Below, one piece after another: positions 24,856 through 32,228 of a stretch of 64,000 nt of DNA. Location: positions 26,020 through 90,019 of the forward strand of contig NZ_JADWYX010000033.1 in assembly GCF_016786355.1 (NCBI RefSeq), given 5' to 3'. Origin of the DNA: Frankia sp. AgB1.9 (GTDB taxonomy: Bacteria; Actinomycetota; Actinomycetes; Frankiales; Frankiaceae). Position 1 is the first letter of the stretch, and every line of letters begins with the position of its first letter. A model generated the notes under the pieces. The model was not told the origin of the DNA. It did not search any database and was given only the letters and a program-made list of their open reading frames with translations. A program made the translations under genes and the position numbers.

Positions 24856-24873
24856 GACGTCATCCTAGCGGGA

Positions 24874-24903
24874 ACGAACTTGTTCGTAACGAACATGTTC
24901 GTT
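24874..24903. promoter_or_regulatory. Two adjacent palindromic TetR operators
   Basis: ACGAACTTGTTCGT (24874-24887) and AACGAACATGTTCGTT (24888-24903) are adjacent palindromes with the same ACGAAC/GTTCGT arms. They lie between the divergent TetR and MFS genes; an ATG inside them (24880) is therefore not a credible MFS start. Confidence 0.75.
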
Positions 24904-24915
24904 ACTCTCGAACCC

Positions 24916-26358
24916 ATGACCGATCTCGCCTCCCCCGCCGTTCCGGCCACCCCCGCCGTTCCGACCGCCTTGACCGCCGCGCGGCACCGCGTCTGGCCGA
25001 TCCTTCTCGTCGTCCTGCTCGCCGACGCCCTCGACCTGATCGACGCGACGATCACCAACGTGGCTGCGCCCTCGATCGTGCGCGACCTCGGCGGCGGGTC
25101 CGCCCTGGTGAAATGGCTCGGCGCCTCCTACGCGCTAGCCCTCGGCTCACTGCTCGTGCTGGGGGGCCGCCTCGGTGACCGGCTCGGGCAGCGCCGGATG
25201 CTCCTCGTCGGCATGGCCGGCTTCGTCGTGGCGTCGGCGGTCGCGGGCCTCGCGCTCGACCCGGCGATGCTGGTCGTCGCGCGCGCCGGCCAAGGGGCCT
25301 TCGGGGCACTGCTGATCCCACAGGGAATGGCGATCATGACGAAGACCTTCCCGCGCGACACCCTCGCCAAGGCATTCGGCGCGTTCGGCCCGATGCTCGG
25401 GATCTTCGCGGTAGGCGGTCCGATCCTCGCTGGCTTCCTCATCGACGCCAACCTGTTCGGACTGGGCTGGCGGTCCATGTTCCTGATCAACATCGTGCTG
25501 GGCGGCGCTGGCCTCATCCTGGCGGCGCGGGTGCTGCCACACCTGGAGCCCGACCCGTCGGCCCGCATCGACCTGCTCGGAGCGCTCCTGCTGGTCATCG
25601 CGATGTTCGGAGTGCTGTACGGCCTGATCACCGGCTCGTCGGACGGCTGGCACACGATCCCGATCGCGTCACTCTCGGTGGGCCTCTGCCTTTTCGGAGC
25701 CTTCGCGGTCCGCCAGGCGACCACGGCCGAACCGCTCATCAAGCCCACGCTGTTCCGCAGCCGCGGCTTCGTCTCCGGGCTCGTCGTCGGCCTGCTCGTC
25801 TTCGCCGCGTTCAACGGCCTGATGTACGTGATCTCGCTCTTCTTCCAGCTCGGCCTGGGCTACTCCCCCAGCCGGACCTCACTGGCCCTCCTGCCGCTGA
25901 CCATCGGGATCATCATCGCCGCCGGCTCCTGCATGGCCCTGATCACCAGACTCGGACGAACCCTTGTCCTCGCCGGACTGCTGCTCACCGCCGCCGGAGC
26001 AGCCCTCATGCTGTGGGTGGTCGCCTCCGCCGGGCTCAATGCCACCTGGTGGCAGCTCGCCCTGGCCACCCTCGTGATCGGCCTCGGCGCCGGGACCTGC
26101 TTCAGTTCGATCTTCGATACGGCCCTCGGCGACATCGACCACGACGAGGCCGGCGCAGCCAGCGGGTCGATCAGCGCGGTCCAGCAGCTGGCGGCCGGCA
26201 TCGGATCGGCGACCGTCACCTCGATCTACTTCGCCGCGGTGGCCACCGGCCAGACCCACGCGGTCATCCGCGGCGTCGCGGTCGTCCTCGGGCTGTGCGT
26301 CGTCTGCCTCGCCGCTGTTCCCCTTCTCCCCCGCAAAGCCGCGGCGCTGGAGCACTGA
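24916..26358 (+). CDS. MFS drug efflux transporter (DHA2/EmrB-QacA type)
   Basis: The 480-residue protein has about 14 transmembrane segments. Helix 1 contains LADALDLIDATITNVAAPSI (motif D1-like), the loop 2-3 motif is GGRLGDRLGQRRM (motif A), and motif C-like sequence is LGIFAVGGPILAGFLID. These are typical of proton-driven multidrug exporters of the DHA2 group. The start at ATG 24916 (MTDLASPA) is 12 bases after the operator. The TetR product at 24175 is its likely repressor. Confidence 0.9.
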   Translation: MTDLASPAVPATPAVPTALTAARHRVWPILLVVLLADALDLIDATITNVAAPSIVRDLGGGSALVKWLGASYALALGSLLVLGGRLGDRLGQRRMLLVGMAGFVVASAVAGLALDPAMLVVARAGQGAFGALLIPQGMAIMTKTFPRDTLAKAFGAFGPMLGIFAVGGPILAGFLIDANLFGLGWRSMFLINIVLGGAGLILAARVLPHLEPDPSARIDLLGALLLVIAMFGVLYGLITGSSDGWHTIPIASLSVGLCLFGAFAVRQATTAEPLIKPTLFRSRGFVSGLVVGLLVFAAFNGLMYVISLFFQLGLGYSPSRTSLALLPLTIGIIIAAGSCMALITRLGRTLVLAGLLLTAAGAALMLWVVASAGLNATWWQLALATLVIGLGAGTCFSSIFDTALGDIDHDEAGAASGSISAVQQLAAGIGSATVTSIYFAAVATGQTHAVIRGVAVVLGLCVVCLAAVPLLPRKAAALEH

Positions 26359-26437
26359 GCCGAGACCACCGGGGGCCGTGGTTCGTTCGGCCGGCCGGGT
26401 AAGAATCGGAAGACGGAATCGTTCGAGGGAGCCGCCG

Positions 26438-27277
26438 GTGCCTGAAGGAGACACCGTCCTGCAGGCAGCCCGCCGGCTGCACCACGCGCTGGCCGGTCAG
26501 GTCCTGTCCGTCAGCGACTTCCGGGTGCCGCGGTACGCGACCGCCGACCTGGCGGGCAGCACGGTGCTCGAGGTGGTGCCTCGCGGCAAGCACCTGCTGA
26601 TGCGTTGTTCCGGCGGCATCACGGTGCATTCCCACCTCCGGATGGAAGGCTCCTGGCGCACCTTTGCCGCCGGCGAGCCCTGGCGTGGCGGTCCCGGCTG
26701 GCAGATCCGGGTGGTGCTCGGCAATGTCCGGCACGTCGCGGTCGGCTATCGGCTGCCCGTGCTCGACATCCTGCGGACCGGGGACGAATCGAAGGTCGTG
26801 GGCCAGCTCGGCCCTGACGTGCTCGGTCCGGACTGGGACCTCGCCCGGGTGACGGCCAACGCGCTGGCCCATCCGGAACGAGAAATCGGCTCGGTCCTGC
26901 TGGATCAGACCGTGCTGGCGGGCCTCGGAAACGTCTATCGGATCGAGGCGTGTTTCATCGCGGGAGTCTCACCGTGGACCCGGGTCGGCGACGTTCCCGA
27001 ACTCGACACCTTCGTCGATCGAGCCCGCCAGCTGATCGTGCTCAACGCGGAACGATCCGTGCGGGTGACGACCGGGTCGGCCCGGCCGGGCGAGCAGCTC
27101 TGGGTGTACGGCCGTGGCCGCCGGCCGTGCCGTCGGTGCGGTACGGCCATTCGGGTGGCCGAGCAGGCTCCATCCGACGCGCCCGAGGAAGGCCGCGTCA
27201 CCTATTGGTGTCCGCGCTGCCAACGCGGGCCCGCCCCGGTGGGCTCGGCGAGCTATTCGTCGAGGCCACGCGGGTAG
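26438..27277 (+). CDS. Fpg/Nei-family DNA glycosylase (endonuclease VIII-like)
   Basis: This is a 279-residue protein. The GTG at 26438 places Pro directly after the initiator in VPEGDTVLQAARRL; this Pro2-Glu3 pair is the catalytic nucleophile and acid of the Fpg/Nei family. Lys in VPRGKHLLM is the conserved lysine, and the helix-two-turns-helix region is VLLDQTVLAGLGNVYR. The zinc finger CRRCGTAIRV...YWCPRCQ (CxxC-CxxC) is complete. PEGDT is typical of actinobacterial Nei2 enzymes, which excise oxidised bases. CGAGGGAG lies upstream. Confidence 0.9.
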   Translation: MPEGDTVLQAARRLHHALAGQVLSVSDFRVPRYATADLAGSTVLEVVPRGKHLLMRCSGGITVHSHLRMEGSWRTFAAGEPWRGGPGWQIRVVLGNVRHVAVGYRLPVLDILRTGDESKVVGQLGPDVLGPDWDLARVTANALAHPEREIGSVLLDQTVLAGLGNVYRIEACFIAGVSPWTRVGDVPELDTFVDRARQLIVLNAERSVRVTTGSARPGEQLWVYGRGRRPCRRCGTAIRVAEQAPSDAPEEGRVTYWCPRCQRGPAPVGSASYSSRPRG

Positions 27278-27315
27278 GCGCAATCCTCTCGGTGCGGGCC
27301 GCAAGCACGCCTTCG

Positions 27316-28827
27316 TCAGCCGGATGCCACTCGCGCCGGAAGCGCCCTGGCGTAGCCGCCGACCACGACGTCGACCGATTTCTCGTTCGCGGGCAGCGGT
27401 CCGAACAAAGCCCACTGGACGAGGGTGCCGCCGGCGGGAACAGTGTCGGCGCCGGTGCCGTTGGCGAGCAGTCCCCACCAGGACGGCGTGAACGCGCAGG
27501 GCCGCAGCCGGCCGCCGGTTTCCGTCGCGAGACTCAGCTCGCCGCCGTCGTCGGCGCGGATGCCGTCCGGGCCGATGCGGTTCGGGTCGTTGTAGTAGCC
27601 CAGATCCTTGTCGGCGGTGCCGGAGTTGTGAATCGCGACCTGGGCGAGGGTGAATCCGGAACGGGCCGTGACGCTTTGCACCGCGGGGGCGAGCGGGGAC
27701 CCGTCGAGTGAGACATTGGGCGCCTCACTGGCGGGTGGCGGCTGCGACGTGTCGCCCGCCGCGGCGTCGACCGTCAGCTCGACCCGCCGGTTCTGCGCGC
27801 GGCCGTCGGGGTTGTCGCTGCCGTCCTGATGGGTGTTGGGCGCGACCGGACTGGTCTCGCCGAAGCCCACGGCCTGGTAGGTGAAGTCCGGGCCGAGCGT
27901 CGCGGATATCGCCTGTTGCACGGCGGACGACCGTGCCTGCGACAGTTTCTGGTTGTCGGCGTCGGTGCCGATGGAGTCGGTGTATCCGGCGATCGTGACG
28001 GTGCCGGCGGTGGCCGTGATCTGGTGAGCCAGCGCGTCGATCGCGTGGGCCGCGGACGGGGACAGGGCGGAGCTGCCGAAGGCGAACAGGACGTCGCTGG
28101 GCAGGCGGAACGACGTCTGGGCTGGGGCGGCCGCGGCCGGGTCTGTTTCGGTCGCGCAGACCAGCGGCGCGACCGGTGGGTCCAGCTCATCCGGCGGCGC
28201 GCTCGGAACGTGTAGGACGGGGTCGTCCTTGAGCACCACCGAACCCTGGGCCTGGATCGGCACCTCGACCGGGGTGAATCCGTCGACCAGCACCAGCATC
28301 GAGGTGGCCTCGGTCGGCGGGGCCGGAAAGACCAGGGTGACCGTCTCGGTCTGGCCGGCCGCGATGTCCTTCTCCGTGGTCGCGCTCGCGCGGGGCTCGT
28401 CAGGACCGGAGCCGTCGATTTCCGGGTTGGCCTGTGGGGTGCGCTGGGTGGCATATCCAGTGCCGCGCGGCAGGTCGACGAGGAACGCGATCACATGGGT
28501 GAGTGGATCCGTGCCGAGGTCGGCTGGGCTGATGCTCTCCGTGCCCTGATTGGCGAACTCGAACTGCAACGCGAGGTCGGTCGTACCAAGCCGGACCAGC
28601 CGCAGGTCGCGCGCGGCGACCCGCACCCCGGTGGACACCGAGGCGTCCTGCGCGGCCGTGTGCGGTGGCACGGCGCGGATGGGTGTCGGCCCAGCTGTCG
28701 ACGTCGCGGCCCGTGCGGGCGGCCCTACGCCGCTACCTGCGTCGGAACCAGCGCATCCCGCCGACGCGAGAGCAAGCAGCGCGACGACTGTCGCGACGAC
28801 GCCCCTTCGACTGGGGGTGGCCCTCAC
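27316..28827 (-). CDS. OmpA-domain lipoprotein
   Basis: The 503-residue protein starts at GTG 28827 (GTGA overlap with the hemerythrin-like gene). The N-terminus RRGVVATVVALLALASAGC carries a lipobox (SAGC). A beta-rich domain follows (VRVAARDLRLVRLGTTDLAL), then the OmpA C-terminal peptidoglycan-associated domain: VLFAFGSSALSPSAAHAIDA, TIAGYTDSIGTDADNQKLSQ and GRAQNRRVELTV. A second beta-rich domain (SGFTLAQVAIHNSGTADKDL) closes the protein and resembles the first. In actinobacteria such proteins sit on the outer face of the membrane and may bind the cell wall. Confidence 0.86.
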   Translation of the reverse strand: MRATPSRRGVVATVVALLALASAGCAGSDAGSGVGPPARAATSTAGPTPIRAVPPHTAAQDASVSTGVRVAARDLRLVRLGTTDLALQFEFANQGTESISPADLGTDPLTHVIAFLVDLPRGTGYATQRTPQANPEIDGSGPDEPRASATTEKDIAAGQTETVTLVFPAPPTEATSMLVLVDGFTPVEVPIQAQGSVVLKDDPVLHVPSAPPDELDPPVAPLVCATETDPAAAAPAQTSFRLPSDVLFAFGSSALSPSAAHAIDALAHQITATAGTVTIAGYTDSIGTDADNQKLSQARSSAVQQAISATLGPDFTYQAVGFGETSPVAPNTHQDGSDNPDGRAQNRRVELTVDAAAGDTSQPPPASEAPNVSLDGSPLAPAVQSVTARSGFTLAQVAIHNSGTADKDLGYYNDPNRIGPDGIRADDGGELSLATETGGRLRPCAFTPSWWGLLANGTGADTVPAGGTLVQWALFGPLPANEKSVDVVVGGYARALPARVASG

Positions 28828-29498
28828 CGGGTGCCTCGGCTCGCCAGGGCCACGTCGATTCCCGCCCGCTGGTGCGCGGTCTCGCGCCGATGCCTGGGCT
28901 TTCCGACCAGGCGGTAGAGGACGCGCACGGGCGGCGGGAGGTGGCCGAGGAATACCCGCGCCTCGTCGGGGCTGGCCTCCTCCAGAATGTGGGCGAGAAA
29001 GACCAGTGAGCGTGACCGGGGCATCGACGCCATGCCGCGCCGGCCGAGCTCGGCCCATTCCGGCGGGCTCAGCCGTTCGGCCGCGACCGGAAGCAGCTGT
29101 TCTTCCTCTTCGGCCAGGTGGGCGGCGAGCTGGGACGAGATCTCGTCGAAGAGCGCCGCCAGCTCGACGGTGGCGCTCGTCGTCGGTGCCTGTGCCCACG
29201 CGGGCAGGGCCAGTTCGACGGCGTCCAGCAGGGCGCTGATCTGGGCGTGGTCAGTTTCCATGCGCCGCAGCGGGCCGGCCTGAGATGGGGCGCGCTCGTG
29301 CAGCTTTGGCCAGAGCAGCTCGTCCTCGCCCTGGTGGTGATGGTGCAGTGCCGACACCATCTCACGGGCGTGGTCGTGCACAATCCGTACCCGCCGACCG
29401 TCGTCGGCGAAGACGCCGGTGACCATTCTCGGTAGCAGGCCGAACTCGCGCCTGAAAGCACGATGCACGACCACCATATCATGAGTGTTGACCGCCAT
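28824..29498 (-). CDS. Hemerythrin-like HHE-domain protein
   Basis: The 224-residue protein has the hemerythrin HHE cation-binding pattern: HDMVVVHRAFRREF, then VSALHHHHQGEDELLWPKL, METDHAQISALLDAV and LAAHLAEEEEQLLPVA, providing the His/Glu di-iron ligands. Such proteins bind oxygen or NO or sense redox state. I begin at ATG 29498 (AAAGAGA upstream), because the frame above it is not HHE-like. It overlaps the OmpA lipoprotein gene by 4 bases and is co-transcribed with it. Confidence 0.87.
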   Translation of the reverse strand: MAVNTHDMVVVHRAFRREFGLLPRMVTGVFADDGRRVRIVHDHAREMVSALHHHHQGEDELLWPKLHERAPSQAGPLRRMETDHAQISALLDAVELALPAWAQAPTTSATVELAALFDEISSQLAAHLAEEEEQLLPVAAERLSPPEWAELGRRGMASMPRSRSLVFLAHILEEASPDEARVFLGHLPPPVRVLYRLVGKPRHRRETAHQRAGIDVALASRGTR

Positions 29499-29573
29499 TT
29501 TGCGTCTCTTTTCTGGGATTCCCGGGCAGAGTGACACCGAGCCATCGGAGGGCCTCATGGTCGGGTTTTTCAT

Positions 29574-29646
29574 GATCGCCGTTTAAGCCCTGGGGTGGTC
29601 GTAGAAACGCGCCCGTCACGACCATTCCGGGGCCAAAACCGCGATC
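29574..29646. repeat. Palindromic intergenic repeat, copy 3
   Basis: Left arm GATCGCCGTTTAAGCCCTGG (29574-29593) and right arm CCGGGGCCAAAACCGCGATC (29627-29646) are inverted copies with 16 of 20 matches. The internal part has a second pair of arms (GGTGGTCGT and ACGACCATT). It matches copy 1 at 13003 in length, arm sequence and architecture. Confidence 0.7.
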
Positions 29647-29678
29647 AAGGCGATGGGCCGACCTTGGCGGTCACGGCG

Positions 29679-30146
29679 CTAGCCCACGTCGCAATGCTGC
29701 TGGAGATAGTTCGACACGTTCACGAGCCGGGCTTCGGTCGCGGGCGAATCGACCTCCTCGAGGGTGGCGGGGTCAGGTGTGGCGCCGAGAAGGGCGTGTT
29801 CGAGCTTGACGAACAGGGTGAAGTCGGGCGCGATCTCCGCTGGCGCGCGCGCCGCCAGCGCGTCCAGATCCGGAAGCAGCGAGGGGTCGATCCCCGCCGA
29901 CCCGTCACTGAGGTTGAGCTTCTGCTCGAGGCCGATTTTTCGAGCGCCGGCGCAGAACTCCGCGACGCTGCCGTCGACGGAAACAGGAGCGGAATCGGTG
30001 GACGACAGACCGCCCAGGGCCGATGTCGGGGTGCCTGGCCCGGCCGAGGAATAGCCCGAATCCCGCACCGTCGTTGACGACGAGCCGCCGCAGGCGGCTA
30101 GGGACACGCAGAGCGCCGCCGCGACAATGATGTGACGCGCCTTCAT
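29679..30146 (-). CDS. Putative lipoprotein
   Basis: The 155-residue protein starts MKARHIIVAAALCVSLAAC, a lipoprotein signal with lipobox LAAC. A Ser/Thr/Gly-rich linker follows, then a helical domain from about residue 60 (VAEFCAGARKIGLEQKLNL, LPDLDALAARAPAEIAPDF) with two Cys that could form a disulfide. I recognise no named family; small lipoproteins with this helical domain occur in actinobacteria. Its upstream region holds the palindrome at 30298. Confidence 0.75.
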   Translation of the reverse strand: MKARHIIVAAALCVSLAACGGSSSTTVRDSGYSSAGPGTPTSALGGLSSTDSAPVSVDGSVAEFCAGARKIGLEQKLNLSDGSAGIDPSLLPDLDALAARAPAEIAPDFTLFVKLEHALLGATPDPATLEEVDSPATEARLVNVSNYLQQHCDVG

Positions 30147-30297
30147 GACGGTGAATCTCCCTTCTCAAGAGAAAAGAATGGACACGGCCTTCGACTGGCG
30201 CCCGCCCGCCGGCCATCGCGATAGGTCGGAACAACTGCGGTGCACCAGCCGAGCGATGCCCTGGATGAACCGAGGCGTGTAGGCCTGTTCAGTGGAA

Positions 30298-30320
30298 AAT
30301 ACTATCGCAGATATAGTATT
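30298..30320. promoter_or_regulatory. AATACTAT-N7-ATAGTATT palindrome
   Basis: Perfect 8-base arms flank 7 bases, followed by a further half-like CAGTATTT. The sequence is A/T-rich against a GC-rich background. It shares ATACTATC with the site at 32198. It lies 152 bases before the lipoprotein start and 56 bases after the end of the gene at 30376. Confidence 0.5.
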
Positions 30321-30375
30321 GCCATGACAGTATTTAGGTGTCGGCCACCGGACTCAGCCGGCAGCCGCGGGGAGG

Positions 30376-30714
30376 TCAGTCGCCGCTGAGCGACCGGAGC
30401 ACGCGGACCTCGACGGAGTCGGTGCGCACGCCCGCCGCGGCGGTCTGCTGCTGAACTCCCAGGCGGGAGCGCCACGCCGCGGCCGCTTCCGCGGAGGAGA
30501 ACGGGATGATCACCATCACCTGGCCGGCCTCCTCGTCCTCGATCAGGACGATGGGGTCGCCGCCACCGGCGGCCCGGCGGGCCGGCGTGCTTGCCGAGAA
30601 GTTCTCGAACCACGGCGGGATGTCGGCCACGGTCTGGCGGACCACGAGGTAGCTGGGCGAGTCCCCCGGGTTCGGGGTGGCGGGCCGGTGGCCGACGGTG
30701 GCGGATGCGCTCAT
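30376..30714 (-). CDS. Small ferredoxin-like-fold protein (monooxygenase-like), hypothetical
   Basis: The 112-residue protein contains SYLVVRQTVADIPPWFENF, IVLIEDEEAGQVMVIIPFSS and AAWRSRLGVQQ. This beta-alpha-beta spacing is like the antibiotic-biosynthesis-monooxygenase/stress-response dimeric alpha-beta barrel group, but the match is by pattern only. It is divergent from the TetR gene at 30805 and shares the double operator with it, so it is probably its target. Confidence 0.62.
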   Translation of the reverse strand: MSASATVGHRPATPNPGDSPSYLVVRQTVADIPPWFENFSASTPARRAAGGGDPIVLIEDEEAGQVMVIIPFSSAEAAAAWRSRLGVQQQTAAAGVRTDSVEVRVLRSLSGD

Positions 30715-30761
30715 GACTTGTCGTCTCCAGGGATTGGGGGTCAGTCAGGACCGGATCCAAG

Positions 30762-30798
30762 ATGGCACACGTGTGTCATGATGGCAAACGTGTAGCAT
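30762..30798. promoter_or_regulatory. Twin ATGGCAnACGTGTnnCAT operators
   Basis: ATGGCACACGTGTGTCAT (30762-30779) and ATGGCAAACGTGTAGCAT (30781-30798) are near-perfect palindromes around ACGT, with one base between them. They lie just before the TetR ATG at 30805 and 48 bases from the divergent gene. Confidence 0.75.
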
Positions 30799-30804
30799 TT
30801 TGGC

Positions 30805-31419
30805 ATGGCAGCTGAGAGCCCCGCCCTGTCCAACCAGCGGCGTCGCACCCGGGCGGCGCTGCTCCAAGCCGCCGGCCGCCTGCTCACCCAGGGCGTCACG
30901 CCGACCGTCGCGCAGGTCGCCGACGAGGCCCTGGTCAGCCGGCGGACGGCCTACCGCTACTTCCCGACCGCCGACCAGCTGCTCGCCGACGCGGCGCTGG
31001 AGCTGACGGCCGGCGAGATCACCAGCCGGATCACCGCGACCGACCCGCTCGACCGCGTCGACGAGCTCGTCTCCACGGTCAACGAGATGACGCTTCGCAA
31101 CGAGCAGTCGCTGCGCACCCTCGTGCGGACCACGCTCGACGCGCCGCGAGACGCCGACGGTCCGCGCCGTGGCCTACGCCGCATGGCGTGGATCGAACAG
31201 GTTCTCGAGCCCGTGCGGGCCCAGCTGTCGCCGACGGCGTTTCGGCGAGTCACGGCGGCGCTGGCACTGACGGTCGGCATCGAGGCACGGCTCTCGCTGG
31301 TCGACGTCGCCGGGCTGACCGACGGCGAGGCCGACCTGGTCAGCCGCTGGGTGGCGCGGATCATCGTCGCGGCGGCGCTCGCCGATCCCGGCGACGCCAC
31401 GCTGGCACGGGAATCCTGA
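30805..31419 (+). CDS. TetR-family regulator
   Basis: The 204-residue protein has the HTH PTVAQVADEALVSRRTAYRY after RRRTRAALLQAAGRLLTQGV. The C-terminal ligand domain contains WIEQVLEPVRAQLSPTAFRR and ALTVGIEARLSLVDVAGL, common in short actinobacterial TetR proteins with the RRTAYRYF recognition helix. The operators upstream of its own ATG suggest autoregulation. Its stop codon is inside a 16-base tandem repeat (31411). Confidence 0.88.
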   Translation: MAAESPALSNQRRRTRAALLQAAGRLLTQGVTPTVAQVADEALVSRRTAYRYFPTADQLLADAALELTAGEITSRITATDPLDRVDELVSTVNEMTLRNEQSLRTLVRTTLDAPRDADGPRRGLRRMAWIEQVLEPVRAQLSPTAFRRVTAALALTVGIEARLSLVDVAGLTDGEADLVSRWVARIIVAAALADPGDATLARES

Positions 31420-31491
31420 AGGTCAGCAATCCCGAAGGTCAGCAATCCTGAAGGTCAGGGAACCCCAAGGTCAGGGATCCGGACGGGTCAG
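31411..31491. repeat. 16-base tandem repeat, five units
   Basis: Units are GAATCCTGAAGGTCAG, CAATCCCGAAGGTCAG, CAATCCTGAAGGTCAG, GGAACCCCAAGGTCAG and a 17-base divergent GGATCCGGACGGGTCAG. The first contains the TGA stop of the TetR gene; the last reaches the stop of the convergent HxlR gene. Confidence 0.85.
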
Positions 31492-32174
31492 GGGGCCGCG
31501 ACCGGCGGCAGCCGGGGGAAGGCGGCGATGGCGTCGAGGAACCTGCCGATCTCCCGGTCGCTGCCCTGGACGCGGACGCCTGGATGACCGACGGTGCGCG
31601 CCGGATGGAGGGTGGCGAAGTAGGCGGCCAGGTCCCGCCTGTCGCCGATCAGCTCGACATCCGGGTTCGGGCCCGCGCCGCTCGTCAGCGTCCAGCGACC
31701 GTCCCGCCCGGTGATGGTGTAGACGTCGTCGTGGTCGAGCGTCCGAAAGACCCAGCTGACCGGGCCCACATCGAGCGCCCAGCGGTCCAGGAACAGGCGC
31801 ACGCCGTTGAGCAGGTGCTCCGGATGGGCCGGTTCACCGGGCGCGGGAGGCGCGGCGAGATGGCGCAGACCCCAGAGCGACAGTTCCTCCAGCGCGGGCG
31901 CGAGGTCCAGCCCGACCGGCGTGAGGCTGTACCAGACCTCGCGGCGGCCAGGCTCCCGGTCGACCAGGACGAGGCCGTCCGACTCAAGATCGCGCAGTCG
32001 TTGCGTCAGGGTCCGCGGGGTGATGCCGCCGAGCCGGTCCATCAGGTCGGTGAAGCGCTTAGGGCCGGTCAGCAGGTCACGCACGACGAGCAGGGCCCAG
32101 CGATCCCCCAACCGCTCGAGGGCCTTCGCGAGCATGCAGAAGTGCGCGTATCCGGAGCGCGGCGTGGTCGGCAC
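31488..32174 (-). CDS. HxlR-family regulator
   Basis: The 228-residue protein starts with the winged-helix HxlR domain: HFCMLAKALERLGDRWALLV, LTGPKRFTDLMDRLGGITPR and SLTPVGLDLAPALEELSLWG. A C-terminal domain of about 100 residues follows (LFLDRWALDVGPVSWVFRTL), as in long HxlR proteins. It is divergent from the QueG-like/SCP2 gene at 32229, with the AAGATACTATCTT palindrome between them. Confidence 0.87.
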   Translation of the reverse strand: MPTTPRSGYAHFCMLAKALERLGDRWALLVVRDLLTGPKRFTDLMDRLGGITPRTLTQRLRDLESDGLVLVDREPGRREVWYSLTPVGLDLAPALEELSLWGLRHLAAPPAPGEPAHPEHLLNGVRLFLDRWALDVGPVSWVFRTLDHDDVYTITGRDGRWTLTSGAGPNPDVELIGDRRDLAAYFATLHPARTVGHPGVRVQGSDREIGRFLDAIAAFPRLPPVAAP

Positions 32175-32197
32175 TCGTCGAGTCTAATCCTGTCGTG

Positions 32198-32216
32198 AAG
32201 ATACTATCTTTATGAT
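32198..32216. promoter_or_regulatory. AAGATA-C-TATCTT palindrome and TATGAT -10
   Basis: The perfect 13-base odd palindrome at 32198-32210 is followed by TATGAT (32211-32216), a good -10 for the gene starting at 32229. The HxlR protein encoded on the other side is the likely binder. The A/T richness stands out. Confidence 0.55.
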
Positions 32217-32228
32217 ACTTTTCTCGGC

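Noticed and set aside
24880..24915. ATG at 24880 as start of the MFS gene
   Set aside because: It lies inside the double palindrome where the repressor binds; MTDLASPA at 24916 is better placed.
31411..31491. CRISPR-like repeat
   Set aside because: The 16-base units are directly joined without spacers and diverge steadily; this is a tandem repeat.
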